DNA of 64,000 nt from Phycisphaerae bacterium (lineage in GTDB: Bacteria; Planctomycetota; Phycisphaerae; UBA1845). The translations under genes were made by a program, and so were the position numbers. This document shows positions 37,393-46,973 of the stretch, piece by piece (within the stretch, counting starts at the first letter, position 1; each line of letters starts with the position of its first letter). The stretch spans positions 1-64,000 of the forward strand of contig JAJDDQ010000032.1 in NCBI GenBank assembly GCA_029260215.1, read 5' to 3'. The notes below the pieces were generated by a model. That model was given only the letters and a program-made list of their open reading frames with translations. It did no database searches and was not told the DNA's origin.

Positions 37393-37731
37393 ATGGAGAA
37401 TTCCAAGATGGCCGGGCGACCCCGAAAAATGGCGAAGCGTGTGACCGAGTTTGAGGGTCGGCTCGATGATCTGTGGGACGAATTCTATTGCATCATGCCG
37501 TCCAGTTTTCAAGAGGCGGAGGCGGACCAGTGGGCCAAGCGGTATCCCGTTGTGGCTGAATGGAGGCGCGCAAAATGTGCGATAGACACTCTGATTAATA
37601 CGATGGAATATCTCGGCGACCATGCCCGTACGAAGGCCGGATTGAGCATTGCCGATCTTCGCGGTCCCAGCCGTACGGTTTCCAAGGGCGATGCGGCAGC
37701 GGACTCGGGGGAAAAGCGCAGGCAAGGCTGA
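37393..37731 (+). CDS. Small uncharacterised element protein
   Basis: A 112-residue protein, highly charged and predicted helical. It has a basic N-terminus (AGRPRKMAKRVTEFEGRLDD) and a Trp/Tyr-rich middle (QWAKRYPVVAEWRRAKCAID). The ATG at 37393 follows a purine-rich GGAAGGCGAG. The GRPRK start recalls AT-hook or HTH leaders, but no fold can be assigned. It stands alone between the PEGA gene and the recombinase operon. Confidence 0.6.
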   Translation: MENSKMAGRPRKMAKRVTEFEGRLDDLWDEFYCIMPSSFQEAEADQWAKRYPVVAEWRRAKCAIDTLINTMEYLGDHARTKAGLSIADLRGPSRTVSKGDAAADSGEKRRQG

Positions 37732-37988
37732 TTGCTGGTGAGAGTCGCGTTGGGGGGGACATCAAACCAATGCTTGTGCTCGGAATAAAAGCTTCTACGC
37801 GTGCGTGCGAAGAATTGATGCTTGTGGCCGCATAGAGGGGCATGCGCTACTGGGACGCAGGCAATTGATTCATGGAGGATCAGCCTTTCGAGCGTGACCG
37901 GTTGAGAATCTCGTGATTAATCTGTTAGGAATATAGTGGAGGTCGTTCGGGGGCAATCCAATCAAGAGCCTTGTTCGGTTATCCCTGT

Positions 37989-38705
37989 CTATGCCGCGTG
38001 CTGGTTCTTGCCGGGAACCTTTCGATGGTCCTCGCGTTTGAGGATGTTGCGGACGGTCTGGTGGGACCACTTGGCGCAGCCGGTCTTGGTACGCACGTTC
38101 AATTCGGTCAACTCCTCCGCCACGGCTGCGTAGGTCCATCCTTTGGCCCGCCATTGGCGCATGCGCTCGATGACTGCCTGCTCGGTCGGGTTTGGAGTGA
38201 GCGTCTTGCCGTTGGCATCAAGATCGAATCCGAAGGGCACGATCCGCGACACACGTTGACCATTGGCTCGTTTGACGGTCATGGCCGCTTTAGTCCTGGC
38301 CCCAATGACAAGCCGTTCGTACTCCGCAAACGCATCCACGATTCGACGCATGAGCACCGCAGTGGGATCGCTCCCGTCCGTTCCCTCGCCCGATGTCGAG
38401 ACGATGCGTCCGCCACGCCTGCCGACTTCCTTTTCGATCCAGCAGGCCAACATGACGTCACGGGCAAGCCGGTCGCGCTTGGCCACAATCAAAAGGTCAC
38501 CCTTGCCGACGCTCTCAATGGCCGTCAGCAAACCGACACGCTTGTCCAGCGATCCACCGGACAGGCCCTCATCGGTGAACCAGTTATCGACCCCGCAACC
38601 GATTCCATCCGCATACCGTTCAATCGCATCGCGCTGGGCAGACAGGCCGAGACCGCTTTCAACCTGCTCCGTCGTCGATACGCGCAAATAGCCGATCAGT
38701 TTCAT
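37989..38705 (-). CDS. Serine recombinase (resolvase/invertase family)
   Basis: A 238-residue recombinase. The N-terminal catalytic domain (LIGYLRVSTTEQVESGLGLS) carries the active serine in RVS, with R residues in VAKRDRLARDV. A C-terminal Recombinase-type segment with a helix-turn-helix follows (MRQWRAKGWTYAAVAEELTE, then WSHQTVRNILKRE). It is longer than a Tn3 resolvase but much shorter than large phage integrases. ATG 38705 is preceded by GGGAG. It is the last gene of the ArdC-AAA operon and may resolve or invert DNA within the element. Confidence 0.9.
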   Translation of the reverse strand: MKLIGYLRVSTTEQVESGLGLSAQRDAIERYADGIGCGVDNWFTDEGLSGGSLDKRVGLLTAIESVGKGDLLIVAKRDRLARDVMLACWIEKEVGRRGGRIVSTSGEGTDGSDPTAVLMRRIVDAFAEYERLVIGARTKAAMTVKRANGQRVSRIVPFGFDLDANGKTLTPNPTEQAVIERMRQWRAKGWTYAAVAEELTELNVRTKTGCAKWSHQTVRNILKREDHRKVPGKNQHAA

Positions 38706-38770
38706 GGAAACAAACTCCCATCCAAAAGGGCGACGCGACCGATGTGGCCGCGCCGCCCGGTTGTCGTTGT

Positions 38771-39430
38771 TCAATCGCCAGCGCCATCGGTGACCATTTC
38801 GCCCGATTCGACGGCTTGGAACATCGAGCGCATGTTGTTGCGGTGTTTCTTGGCCAATCGCAGATAGGCATCGATCGGCTTGCCGTCCAACCCCTCAGTC
38901 TGTGCGATTGTTCGGACGCGCTCGGCGAAATGCTTGGCAAGGTCACGACGGGCAAGGTCGATACGCACGCAACGGCTTAGTAACGGGCTGGCGTCGTCGC
39001 TATCGTCGAATAGAGCGTCCTGGCCGTCGATGGTCGTGGTGAAAATCAGCGCGACGTGATTCGGTAGCCGTTCAATCAGGACAAGCAATTGGCGAATGGT
39101 GTCGCGTCTCAGGCCATGCGCTTCGTTGACGATGAAAGCACGACCGCCCCTACCGAAGCCGTAGAGCGCCATCGTCGATTCAATGTCGCGCAGGCGGGCT
39201 GGCGTCAGATCGGTCGCGTCAATTTCGCAAACGCAGGCATCATCGGCAATGTCAGCCGCAATCAAGCGCGCGATGGTCGTCTTGCCCGTTCCAGATTGTC
39301 CGGCGATCCAGAACGCGCGACCGGCAAGGCCACGCTTGGCAACGGCTTGGATTCGGGCGAGCGCCTTGTCCTGGCCAACAACGTCGGCCCAGCGGTTCGG
39401 GCGATATTGTTCGTGAAGCGGTGTCATCAT
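38771..39430 (-). CDS. Clamp-loader-like AAA+ ATPase
   Basis: A 219-residue AAA+ protein resembling the small subunit of replication factor C or the ATPase part of Dna[21 protein letters not shown] is the classic RFC box II, and Walker A is [12 protein letters not shown]. The Walker B/DEAD-box position reads [10 protein letters not shown], with Asn replacing the usual Asp. SRC (sensor/arginine finger region) lies in [11 protein letters not shown]. It lacks the clamp-loader collar domain. It overlaps the ArdC stop by four bases (ATGA, 39427-39430). A role in element replication or repair is likely but unproven. Confidence 0.8.
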   Translation of the reverse strand: MMTPLHEQYRPNRWADVVGQDKALARIQAVAKRGLAGRAFWIAGQSGTGKTTIARLIAADIADDACVCEIDATDLTPARLRDIESTMALYGFGRGGRAFIVNEAHGLRRDTIRQLLVLIERLPNHVALIFTTTIDGQDALFDDSDDASPLLSRCVRIDLARRDLAKHFAERVRTIAQTEGLDGKPIDAYLRLAKKHRNNMRSMFQAVESGEMVTDGAGD

Positions 39431-40293
39431 GCCACCGCCTTTTGATTGGCCACGGCTTCCGCGTCGTCGATGATCTCACGCGCCGTCTTGGCGATACGAT
39501 CCAAACTGCCACGCAAACCCTTGGAATCGCCGTCCCAGAGCGCGATATACCGCGACGAACGCAATTGAACGTCCAAGCCAAAATGAGCGCACACGACGTA
39601 GGCGACGGCTTCCGCTTCCAATTCGGCCACGCTTCGCGTGAATGTTCCCTTGATATCCCAGTGCAGCGCCTCATGCGCCAATTCGTGCGCCAGTGTCTTG
39701 GCCTGCTGCCCGGTTGAATGGCGGTTGTCGATCTCGATTGCGCCCTTCATGGACGCGCCAAACGCGCCACCGTCGATGGCCTTGAACGTCAAGGCGATAG
39801 TGCGTCGCTCGGTCACCCGGGCGAGTTTGCCAAGCAGATCGTCCGCGACGGCTTCCACGGTGGGAACGTCAACGCTGGGCAACGGCTCGCCATCGGTCTG
39901 GGATGCGTCGAAGACATGCACGGGCCGGAACGTCATTCCCCTCACCGCTTTGCCATTCTCGTCCAATTCGATCTCGCCTTTGGCGTCTTTGGATTGAAAC
40001 GTCATCGGTGCGAAGATCATGATTCCGCGCTCGCCTTTGCGGACGAATCGCCCGATCTTCTTCCACGTGTTGAAGCCCGCGACCTGGGACGCATCCGGCT
40101 TCTGCATGAAGATCATCATTGTGTTGTGCCAAGAATAGCGGTGAAACTTGGCTTGAACGTCTAGGAAACGCTTGAACGATTCGGACGCCCTAACGTCGTC
40201 CACGGCTTTCGCCAGCGCGTCAACGTGATCGTCGATTCGCTTCCGCCATTCCTTCGCCTTGTCCCGTGAAGATGTGCGCGTTACGGTTTGCAT
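39427..40293 (-). CDS. ArdC-like antirestriction protein / zincin metallopeptidase
   Basis: A 288-residue protein. The N-terminal ssDNA-binding ArdC_N-like domain (about 15-150) includes [38 protein letters not shown] and IMIFAP. The C-terminal metallopeptidase-like domain has the zinc motif [10 protein letters not shown] near residue 201 and a downstream [11 protein letters not shown] glutamate. ArdC proteins are carried by plasmids to protect incoming DNA from restriction. AAGAGGT precedes ATG 40293, and the longer upstream frame lacks family similarity. It heads an operon with the AAA+ and recombinase genes. Confidence 0.88.
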   Translation of the reverse strand: MQTVTRTSSRDKAKEWRKRIDDHVDALAKAVDDVRASESFKRFLDVQAKFHRYSWHNTMMIFMQKPDASQVAGFNTWKKIGRFVRKGERGIMIFAPMTFQSKDAKGEIELDENGKAVRGMTFRPVHVFDASQTDGEPLPSVDVPTVEAVADDLLGKLARVTERRTIALTFKAIDGGAFGASMKGAIEIDNRHSTGQQAKTLAHELAHEALHWDIKGTFTRSVAELEAEAVAYVVCAHFGLDVQLRSSRYIALWDGDSKGLRGSLDRIAKTAREIIDDAEAVANQKAVA

Positions 40294-40375
40294 TGTCGTT
40301 ACCTCTTGTACAGGTTTCGGCCACGCTCCCGGATGTTCACAGCATCGCGGGAGCACTTTCATATCACACACAATG

Positions 40376-40404
40376 TATATGACACACGAATGGCACTCAG
40401 TCAA
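40376..40404 (-). promoter_or_regulatory. Putative sigma-70 promoter of the ArdC operon
   Basis: On the minus strand, TTGACT (40404-40399) and CATATA (40381-40376) are separated by 17 bases, about 85 bases upstream of the ArdC ATG, in an AT-rich stretch. Confidence 0.45.
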
Positions 40405-41012
40405 ATAGAATCTTGTTTTTTCATTCACTTTTTGCAATAAGGGAACGGTTGTTGCGAAGAATGGCGCGTAGAGCGGTGCCAGTGTGCGGCACTTATTGTT
40501 GTCGAGTCGTTTCGGCTTTGTTTGACCGTTGTTTCGTGCGCGTCGTTTTGCAGTGTCAGCCATTGGCACTTGAATAAATAGGCATCGATGGGACCCAAGC
40601 GTTCGGCGGAAAGCGCGGAATGGGGTGGGGCGTAATGGCGTGCCTGGGGCGTGTTATCCGTCGAGACACGCCTGACGGATCAATTGCAGAAACAGGGCCG
40701 CCGATAAGTTTTCTGTGTCCGGGTCAAATGCGAAGCGTCCCGCCAGCTCCGCCGTCCAAACTTCCATCGTTCCGGAATTAGTCGCGACCAGGATTCAAGG
40801 AGCGCAATCCTAACCCTTTCACCGGCTGACCTGGACCGATAGATCCGCTCCATTGGAAAAGCGATGCCATCGACTAGCAGCTTCAAGCCGTCGGGGAAGG
40901 TCATCGACGTTCAAGCGGATATCGCCTCACCCTTGGGGTCGCCTTGGTATACCGCTGAAGAGCGATTGTCGCGTGGCCCTGTGTCGTGCAAAATCTGTAC
41001 AAGCCAATGTCG
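40405..41012. other. Intergenic region upstream of the ArdC operon, no gene seen
   Basis: About 600 bases with only weak short frames. AT-rich near 40.4 kb, then GC-richer. No structure recognised. Confidence 0.35.
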
Positions 41013-42116
41013 CTACTCGCTAAACTCAATACTCTTCCATCGCGTCTCATATACTCCAGCCCACTGTCCGGGATCCGCATAAAGAAGCTTCGCTTCGGCT
41101 CCTTGGCAGGCCTTGATCTTTTGCATTTGACTATCGCTCGGCCGTGCGATGGTATCAATGTACCGGTACTGAAGAGGAGCTAGCTCGATTATGGAATGAG
41201 GCAGAATTGGTCCCTTTGCTCGCGCTTCTATTTCTATTCTTTCGGCAAACGACTCGTGTCTGAAACTAAGTGTCATTTCATCCGCCGTGTCTATTCTGAC
41301 AGCGTTGCGACCCGTATTTTCTAGTCGAATCGTGACCTCGATGTTTCGCTCATCAAAAAAGGCTCGAACAAATTGAACGTCGACGTCATGAGATTGTGAA
41401 GAAAAGTCGCTTTTTGCAAGGATAACTGAATAGAAAAGAATTAGCGAAACGCCAACGGATGCGGCGCAAGTACCACAGCATGCGTGGCGGCGAACCGAGC
41501 AAGGGCATGTCTCGCGAAAGAGTCGATAGAGAGGTATCGCACCGGAAAGTAATGAACAGAAAGGCACAAGCATCATGAGCGTAGTACAAATGACTGAGAG
41601 AACGTCATGGGTTCCAATGAAGAACCCTATCCCGAAGAACGACGCAATAATCAATTGGCCCATGAGAAAGAACGAAATCTGAAAACCTGCGATCGTGCAT
41701 ACCCCGCGAACTATTACTGATACATGCATTCGTCGTCGCCCGCGGAAGCTCCGAGTGATGCCGCAGGCCAGTACTTGTGCAATAGCGGTAATCATCAGGA
41801 ACGCGAATAGCGACCGACCGATCAGTTCGGTCAAGGAGAGAACCACGTGAGTCTCGATCGATTGCAGCGACCAACCTGAAGATGATTGGGCAACGTCTAA
41901 GAATATTCCCAGAAGACAACAATTGAGCATCAGGTACGCATGATTCGACATGCACTTGTACGAATCAGGAGTGCGTTTCGCGATTTCCATCACGATACTT
42001 GGCCGCGAAAGAAGAAGCCAAAATGTTCTAAGAAACCCAAAAGTAGCAATCGCCAACGCAGAAACAAAAGCGTCAATCTTGCCAGACATTGTGTCGGGGC
42101 TACTTGATGAATTCAT
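41013..42116 (-). CDS. Uncharacterised multi-pass membrane protein
   Basis: A 367-residue protein. The N-terminal 230 residues contain about six membrane segments (IATFGFLRTFWLLLS, YLMLNCCLLGIFLDVA, LFAFLMITAIAQVLACGI, IAGFQISFFLMGQLII, VICTTLMMLVPFCSLLSGAI, GVSLILFYSVILA). The spacing somewhat resembles Yip1-type proteins. A soluble C-terminal domain of about 130 residues (EVTIRLENTGRNAVRI) looks beta-sandwich-like. A Cys-rich loop (CSVRRHACCGTC) is unusual. Codon use is more AT-rich than host genes. Function unknown. Confidence 0.65.
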   Translation of the reverse strand: MNSSSSPDTMSGKIDAFVSALAIATFGFLRTFWLLLSRPSIVMEIAKRTPDSYKCMSNHAYLMLNCCLLGIFLDVAQSSSGWSLQSIETHVVLSLTELIGRSLFAFLMITAIAQVLACGITRSFRGRRRMHVSVIVRGVCTIAGFQISFFLMGQLIIASFFGIGFFIGTHDVLSVICTTLMMLVPFCSLLSGAIPLYRLFRETCPCSVRRHACCGTCAASVGVSLILFYSVILAKSDFSSQSHDVDVQFVRAFFDERNIEVTIRLENTGRNAVRIDTADEMTLSFRHESFAERIEIEARAKGPILPHSIIELAPLQYRYIDTIARPSDSQMQKIKACQGAEAKLLYADPGQWAGVYETRWKSIEFSE

Positions 42117-42569
42117 CAGATGCCTTTTCTGCTGTCTTCGAGGCTTGCGCTTCTCGCTTCCATGCTATCCACTTGCTTCGCATAGATCCTCGGGAGGATG
42201 GTAACGCATGTGTGCGCGAACGCTACCATGATCAGCAAGAAGCGATGTTCGGCTCGAATCGTACTTCGTGATCTACTTGACCTACATGCCCCCCTTTTGG
42301 CGACTGTCTCCCGACTACTTTTGGCTACAAGGTATTCGCGAAACCCCAAGTCACCGCGAGCCACGGGGTCTTGATGCATTTGGATTGGACGATCGATTCC
42401 GCTTGAACCCCGCGACGGCTGACAATGAGCGTGTCTACGGCTGCGGGCCGCAACGTAGTGCGCAACTTGTATGATCTAGGGGAATCACTAACATCAGCCG
42501 ATTCGTGGACTTCGGCTTACCTATTCTATTGAGAGAAGCGTCCGGGATGCCCAATGAGATCGTGGTGCT
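42117..42569. other. Divergent intergenic region upstream of hsdR
   Basis: About 450 bases with no supported gene, expected to hold the promoter of the restriction-modification operon. No operator-like dyad was recognised. Confidence 0.4.
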
Positions 42570-45326
42570 GTGGTAAAAACGCCTGAAGAACAAGCCAGGG
42601 AGAAGATCGATCAGCAGCTTGAGGCCTGTGGGTGGACGGTCCAGGATAGAAGCGACACAGACCTCTCAGCGGCCCTCGGCGTGGCGATTCGGGAGTTTCC
42701 GCTCGAAGGCGGTGACGAAGCCGATTACATGCTCTACGCCGATGGGAAGGCAATCGGAGTTGTGGAGGCCAAGAAGGAAGGACACACGCTCAAGGGTGTT
42801 GAAATTCAGTCGGACAAATACGTTAATGGGCTTCCGGACTCACTTCCGTCCTACCACCGCCCGTTGCCATTTGCTTACGAGTCCACCGGTATTGAAACCC
42901 AATTCACAAACGCCCTCGATCCACATCCACGAAGCCGAGAGGTCTTCACATTCCACCGCCCTGAAACGCTAATCGAATGGGCAACGACGGTGGCTCAGCT
43001 TCGTGAACGTCTGACGACGCTGCCACCGCTCATCACCGATGCACTTTGGAAGGTCCAGACGACAGCCATCACCAACCTGGAACATTCGCTGAGCCTCAGT
43101 CGCCCACGATCACTCATCCAGATGGCGACGGGATCAGGAAAAACTTTTGCCTCCGTCAACGCCATCTACCGTCTCATCAAACATGCCAACGCTCGACGAG
43201 TCCTCTTTCTCGTTGACCGTGGCAACCTCGGTCGTCAAACGCTCAAGGAGTTTCAGAAATTCGTCACTCCCGACGACGGTCGAAAATTCACGGAGCTGTA
43301 CAACGTCCAGCACCTCAAGAGCAACAAGATCGACGAGGTTTGTCGGGTTTGCATCACGACGATTCAGCGACTATTCGCCATGCTCAAGGGCGAAGAAATC
43401 GACCCCGAGTTGGAAGAAGGATCGATCTTCGAGACGGGGCAGCCACTATTCAAGGAGCCGGTCCCGGTCGAATACAACCCCGCCATCCCCATCGAGACGT
43501 TTGACTTCGTCGTCACCGACGAATGCCACCGCTCGATATACAACCTCTGGCGTCAGGTCCTTGAATACTACGACGCCTTCCTCATCGGGCTCACAGCCAC
43601 GCCGTCTAAGCAGACCATCGGTTTCTTCAATCGCAACCTGGTCATGGAGTACAGCCACGAGCAAGCGGTGGCTGATCGAGTCAATGTGGATTTCGATGTT
43701 TACCGCATCCGCACCCGCATCACCGAAGGCGGCTCGACCGTGGAATCCGAACACTGGGTGGGCAAGCGGGATCGACTCACAAGAGCCAAACGGTGGGATC
43801 AACTCGATGAGGACTTTGATTATGGAGGCAATCAGCTTGATCGGGATGTTGTGGCTGAGGATCAGATTCGCACGGTCGTCAGGACGTTTCGAGACAAACT
43901 GTTTACCGAGATCTTCCCCGGTCGCAGCGACGTACCCAAGACGCTCATCTTCGCCAAGGACGACTCCCACGCCGACGACATCGTGAAAATCGTCAGGGAA
44001 GAATTTGATCGGGGAAATGAATTCTGCCAGAAGATCACCTACCGAACGACCGGCAAGAAACCCGAGGATCTGATTCAGGAATTCCGCAACAGCTACAACC
44101 CCCGGATCGTCGTCACCGTGGACATGATCGCCACCGGCACCGACATCAAGCCGCTCGAAGTCGTCTTTTTCATGCGGATGGTCAAGAGCCGGCTCTTCTT
44201 CGAGCAGATGAAAGGGCGTGGCGTCCGGGTCATGCCCGATACCGACTTCCAAGCCGTGACGACCGATGCCAAGAGCAAGACTCACTTCGTCATCGTCGAT
44301 GCCGTGGGAGTCTGTGAAGCCAGCAAGTCCGACTCGAAGCCATTGGACCGCAAGAAAACCGTTTCGCTGGAGAAGCTCCTCGAAGCCGTCGCCTTCGGCA
44401 ATACCGACGACGAGGTCATCTCGTCCGTTGCTGCTCGTCTCGCTCGCCTGAATCAATGCTTGAACAAGGAGCAGCAGAAAGAGATCACGGAGACCGCCGA
44501 AGGGAAGCCGCTCACCGAAATCGTCGGCACCCTCGTCGAAGCCCTCGATCCCGACAAACAGGTCGAGCGAGCCAAGACCGACAACAAAGGTGACGAGCCT
44601 TCCGAAGAGCAAGTCAAGATCGCAGCCGAAACGCTCATCAAGGAATCGGTCAAGCCGATTCAAAAGGCGGCTGTCCGAAACAAGATCATCGAGCTAAAGA
44701 AATCCTTCGAGCAGACCATCGACACCGTTAGTCCCGACGAGGTCCTGGAGGCAGGTTTCGACGCCAACGCCCTGGATCGAGCCAAGCAGACGGTCGAGTC
44801 CTTCCAAGCATTCATCGAGCAGAACAAGGACGAGATCACCGCCCTGGAAATCCTGTACAATCAGCCGTACAAGCGGAGACTTGCGTTTGAGGAGGTCAAG
44901 GCACTCGCCGAAGCCATCAAGAAACCACCCCTCCAGCTAACAACCGGCAAACTCTGGCACGCCTATCAAGCTCTGGACAAATCCAAAGTTAGAGGCAGCG
45001 GCGGCAAGCTGTGGACCGACATCGTCTCCGTGGTCCGCTATGCGTTGCATCAGGTTGACGAGTTGACGCCACGGACAGACGTTGTGAATCACCTGTTTGA
45101 TGATTGGATGAGCCGGCAGGAAACGGAAGGTCGAAGCTTCACGCCGGAACAACGGCACTGGCTGGAGTTGATCCGAGACCATGTTGCTGCCAGCATGTCG
45201 ATCACGATGGACGACTTTGAGTACACGCCCTTCAACGAGGAGGGCGGCATCGGCAAGGTCTACCAAGTCTTCGGCGACGAGCTTGGCACGCTGCTCGATG
45301 AGTTGAACGAGGTACTGGCGGCGTGA
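42570..45326 (+). CDS. hsdR: Type I restriction enzyme, R (motor/nuclease) subunit
   Basis: A 918-residue subunit that translocates and cleaves unmethylated DNA. The N-terminal nuclease domain has DEADYMLYADGKAIGVVEAK, with the D and ExK catalytic residues. The SF2 helicase core has MATGSGKT (motif I), VVTDECHRS (motif II), GLTATPS (motif III) and MIATGTDIKPLEVV further on. The C-terminal region resembles EcoEI_R_C. It starts with GTG at 42570 and its stop overlaps hsdS by four bases. It heads an operon hsdR-hsdS-unknown-PIN-hsdM. Confidence 0.95.
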   Translation: MVKTPEEQAREKIDQQLEACGWTVQDRSDTDLSAALGVAIREFPLEGGDEADYMLYADGKAIGVVEAKKEGHTLKGVEIQSDKYVNGLPDSLPSYHRPLPFAYESTGIETQFTNALDPHPRSREVFTFHRPETLIEWATTVAQLRERLTTLPPLITDALWKVQTTAITNLEHSLSLSRPRSLIQMATGSGKTFASVNAIYRLIKHANARRVLFLVDRGNLGRQTLKEFQKFVTPDDGRKFTELYNVQHLKSNKIDEVCRVCITTIQRLFAMLKGEEIDPELEEGSIFETGQPLFKEPVPVEYNPAIPIETFDFVVTDECHRSIYNLWRQVLEYYDAFLIGLTATPSKQTIGFFNRNLVMEYSHEQAVADRVNVDFDVYRIRTRITEGGSTVESEHWVGKRDRLTRAKRWDQLDEDFDYGGNQLDRDVVAEDQIRTVVRTFRDKLFTEIFPGRSDVPKTLIFAKDDSHADDIVKIVREEFDRGNEFCQKITYRTTGKKPEDLIQEFRNSYNPRIVVTVDMIATGTDIKPLEVVFFMRMVKSRLFFEQMKGRGVRVMPDTDFQAVTTDAKSKTHFVIVDAVGVCEASKSDSKPLDRKKTVSLEKLLEAVAFGNTDDEVISSVAARLARLNQCLNKEQQKEITETAEGKPLTEIVGTLVEALDPDKQVERAKTDNKGDEPSEEQVKIAAETLIKESVKPIQKAAVRNKIIELKKSFEQTIDTVSPDEVLEAGFDANALDRAKQTVESFQAFIEQNKDEITALEILYNQPYKRRLAFEEVKALAEAIKKPPLQLTTGKLWHAYQALDKSKVRGSGGKLWTDIVSVVRYALHQVDELTPRTDVVNHLFDDWMSRQETEGRSFTPEQRHWLELIRDHVAASMSITMDDFEYTPFNEEGGIGKVYQVFGDELGTLLDELNEVLAA

Positions 45327-46942
45327 GTGATACCCCGAGCACGGTCACCCGCTTGAAGACTCCCATCTCCTGGGCATGGACGACCGTGGGAGAACTCGGC
45401 GACGTTGTCACGGGATCGACACCATCAACAAATAGGTCTGAGTACTACGGAGGTCCCGTCCCATTCCTAAAACCCACCGATCTTAATGCAGGCTACCATG
45501 TCCGGGACTCGGGCAACTCACTTACGAAGGCGGGAGCTGAACAAGCTCGCATGCTCCCGGCACTGTCTATCCTTGTGACTTGCATTGGAGCGACCATCGG
45601 AAAAACTGGGTTAGCGAGAATGCGATGCACGACGAACCAGCAAATCAACGCCCATGTCGTGAACAGCAACCACGTCAGACCCGAGTGGATCTACTGGCTG
45701 TTTTGCAGCTCCTGGGGACAAGGGCAAATCAAGGATAACGCTTCCGCCACGACCCTTCCGATACTCAACAAGAGTCGATTCAGCTCGTTACCGCTTCCGA
45801 TTGCCCCGTTCAACGAGCAAACTCGAATCGTCGATGCCATCGAGGAGCAATTCACTCGGCTGGACGCCGGCGTGGCAGCGTTGAAGCGGGTGGAAGCCAA
45901 CCTCAAGCGGTACAAGGCAACCGTCCTCAAAGCCGCCTGCGAGGGCAAGCTGACGGAGCAGTGGCGAAAGAAAAACCCCGATGTCGAGCCAGCCACCGAA
46001 CTCCTCAAATGCATCCTGGAAGAACGCCGCCGCAAATGGGAAGAAGCCGAACTCGCCAAGATGCTCGCCAAGGGCAAACCGCCCAAAGACGATAAGTGGA
46101 AGGAGAAGTATCAGGAGCCAACTGAACCGAACCTGAGCGAGCTTCCACGCTTGCCAAAGACATGGAGATGGGTCACCGCCGAGCAGGTTTGTGAATACAT
46201 TACAAAAGGAACGACCCCTCGCCAATCTGAGATGTCATCACGGAATGCCGACGTCCCGTTTGTCAAAGTCTATAACCTCACTCACGAGGGGACATTGAAT
46301 TTTTCTATCAATCCGACTTTCATCAGTACGAAGACCCATCGAACTGGTCCGCTCCGAAGATCAACAACGTATCCAGGAGACGTCTTGATGAACTTGGTTG
46401 GACCACCGCTTGGAAAAGTCTCTATTGTCCCGGACTCCCATCAAGAATGGAATGTAAACCAAGCTATAGCAATTCTCCGACCTATTTGTGGACTCGGGAA
46501 CCGTTATCTTTCGATCTGTCTCCTCACAGAGCAAGTCCTTGCTTGGGCGATCCAACGATCACGAGCGACGGCGGGGCAACGCAATCTTACGCTGGAACTC
46601 ACGAGGCATCTTCCGCTTCCGCTTCCACCGGCAAGTGAACAAGAGGAGATCATTCAGGACGTGGATGCTCGCATGAGCATTATTCAAGAAACTCATCAGA
46701 CTGCATCCACAAGCCGTCAGAAGGCGTCCCGTCTCCGCCAATCCATCCTCAAACGAGCCTTTGAGGGCAAGCTCGTCGAGCAGGACCCCGACGACGAACC
46801 TGCGGATATCCTCTTGGATCGAATCCGGGCGGAGCGAGAGAAGCAACTCGCCAAAACCAACTCGAAGCCGAAACATGGAAAACGGGCATCGACCAATCGA
46901 AAAACTGCGGGAAAAAAGAAATTGACGGCAAGACAAGAATGA
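45323..46942 (+). CDS. hsdS: Type I restriction enzyme, specificity subunit
   Basis: A 539-residue subunit that recognises the bipartite target. It has two target recognition domains: about 10-175, starting ISWAWTTVGELGDVVTGSTP, and about 270-440, starting TWRWVTAEQVCEYITKGTTP. Each is followed by a conserved helical spacer (FNEQTRIVDAIEEQFTRLDA, then ASEQEEIIQDVDARM). Both spacers run into DPDDEPA- or NPDVEPA-type ends. It begins with GTG overlapping hsdR (GTGA). Full length and intact, so a functional specificity is likely. Confidence 0.94.
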   Translation: MSDTPSTVTRLKTPISWAWTTVGELGDVVTGSTPSTNRSEYYGGPVPFLKPTDLNAGYHVRDSGNSLTKAGAEQARMLPALSILVTCIGATIGKTGLARMRCTTNQQINAHVVNSNHVRPEWIYWLFCSSWGQGQIKDNASATTLPILNKSRFSSLPLPIAPFNEQTRIVDAIEEQFTRLDAGVAALKRVEANLKRYKATVLKAACEGKLTEQWRKKNPDVEPATELLKCILEERRRKWEEAELAKMLAKGKPPKDDKWKEKYQEPTEPNLSELPRLPKTWRWVTAEQVCEYITKGTTPRQSEMSSRNADVPFVKVYNLTHEGTLNFSINPTFISTKTHRTGPLRRSTTYPGDVLMNLVGPPLGKVSIVPDSHQEWNVNQAIAILRPICGLGNRYLSICLLTEQVLAWAIQRSRATAGQRNLTLELTRHLPLPLPPASEQEEIIQDVDARMSIIQETHQTASTSRQKASRLRQSILKRAFEGKLVEQDPDDEPADILLDRIRAEREKQLAKTNSKPKHGKRASTNRKTAGKKKLTARQE

Positions 46943-46973
46943 ACCAACGGAGCAAGCTTCCGAGGAGATCAAC

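Noticed and set aside
40680-40904. Minus-strand frame of 74 codons upstream of the ArdC operon
   Set aside because: Weak composition and no ribosome site or family; left as intergenic.
43446-44663. Minus-strand frame of 405 codons
   Set aside because: Antisense to hsdR, with Asp/Gly/Leu-rich random composition.
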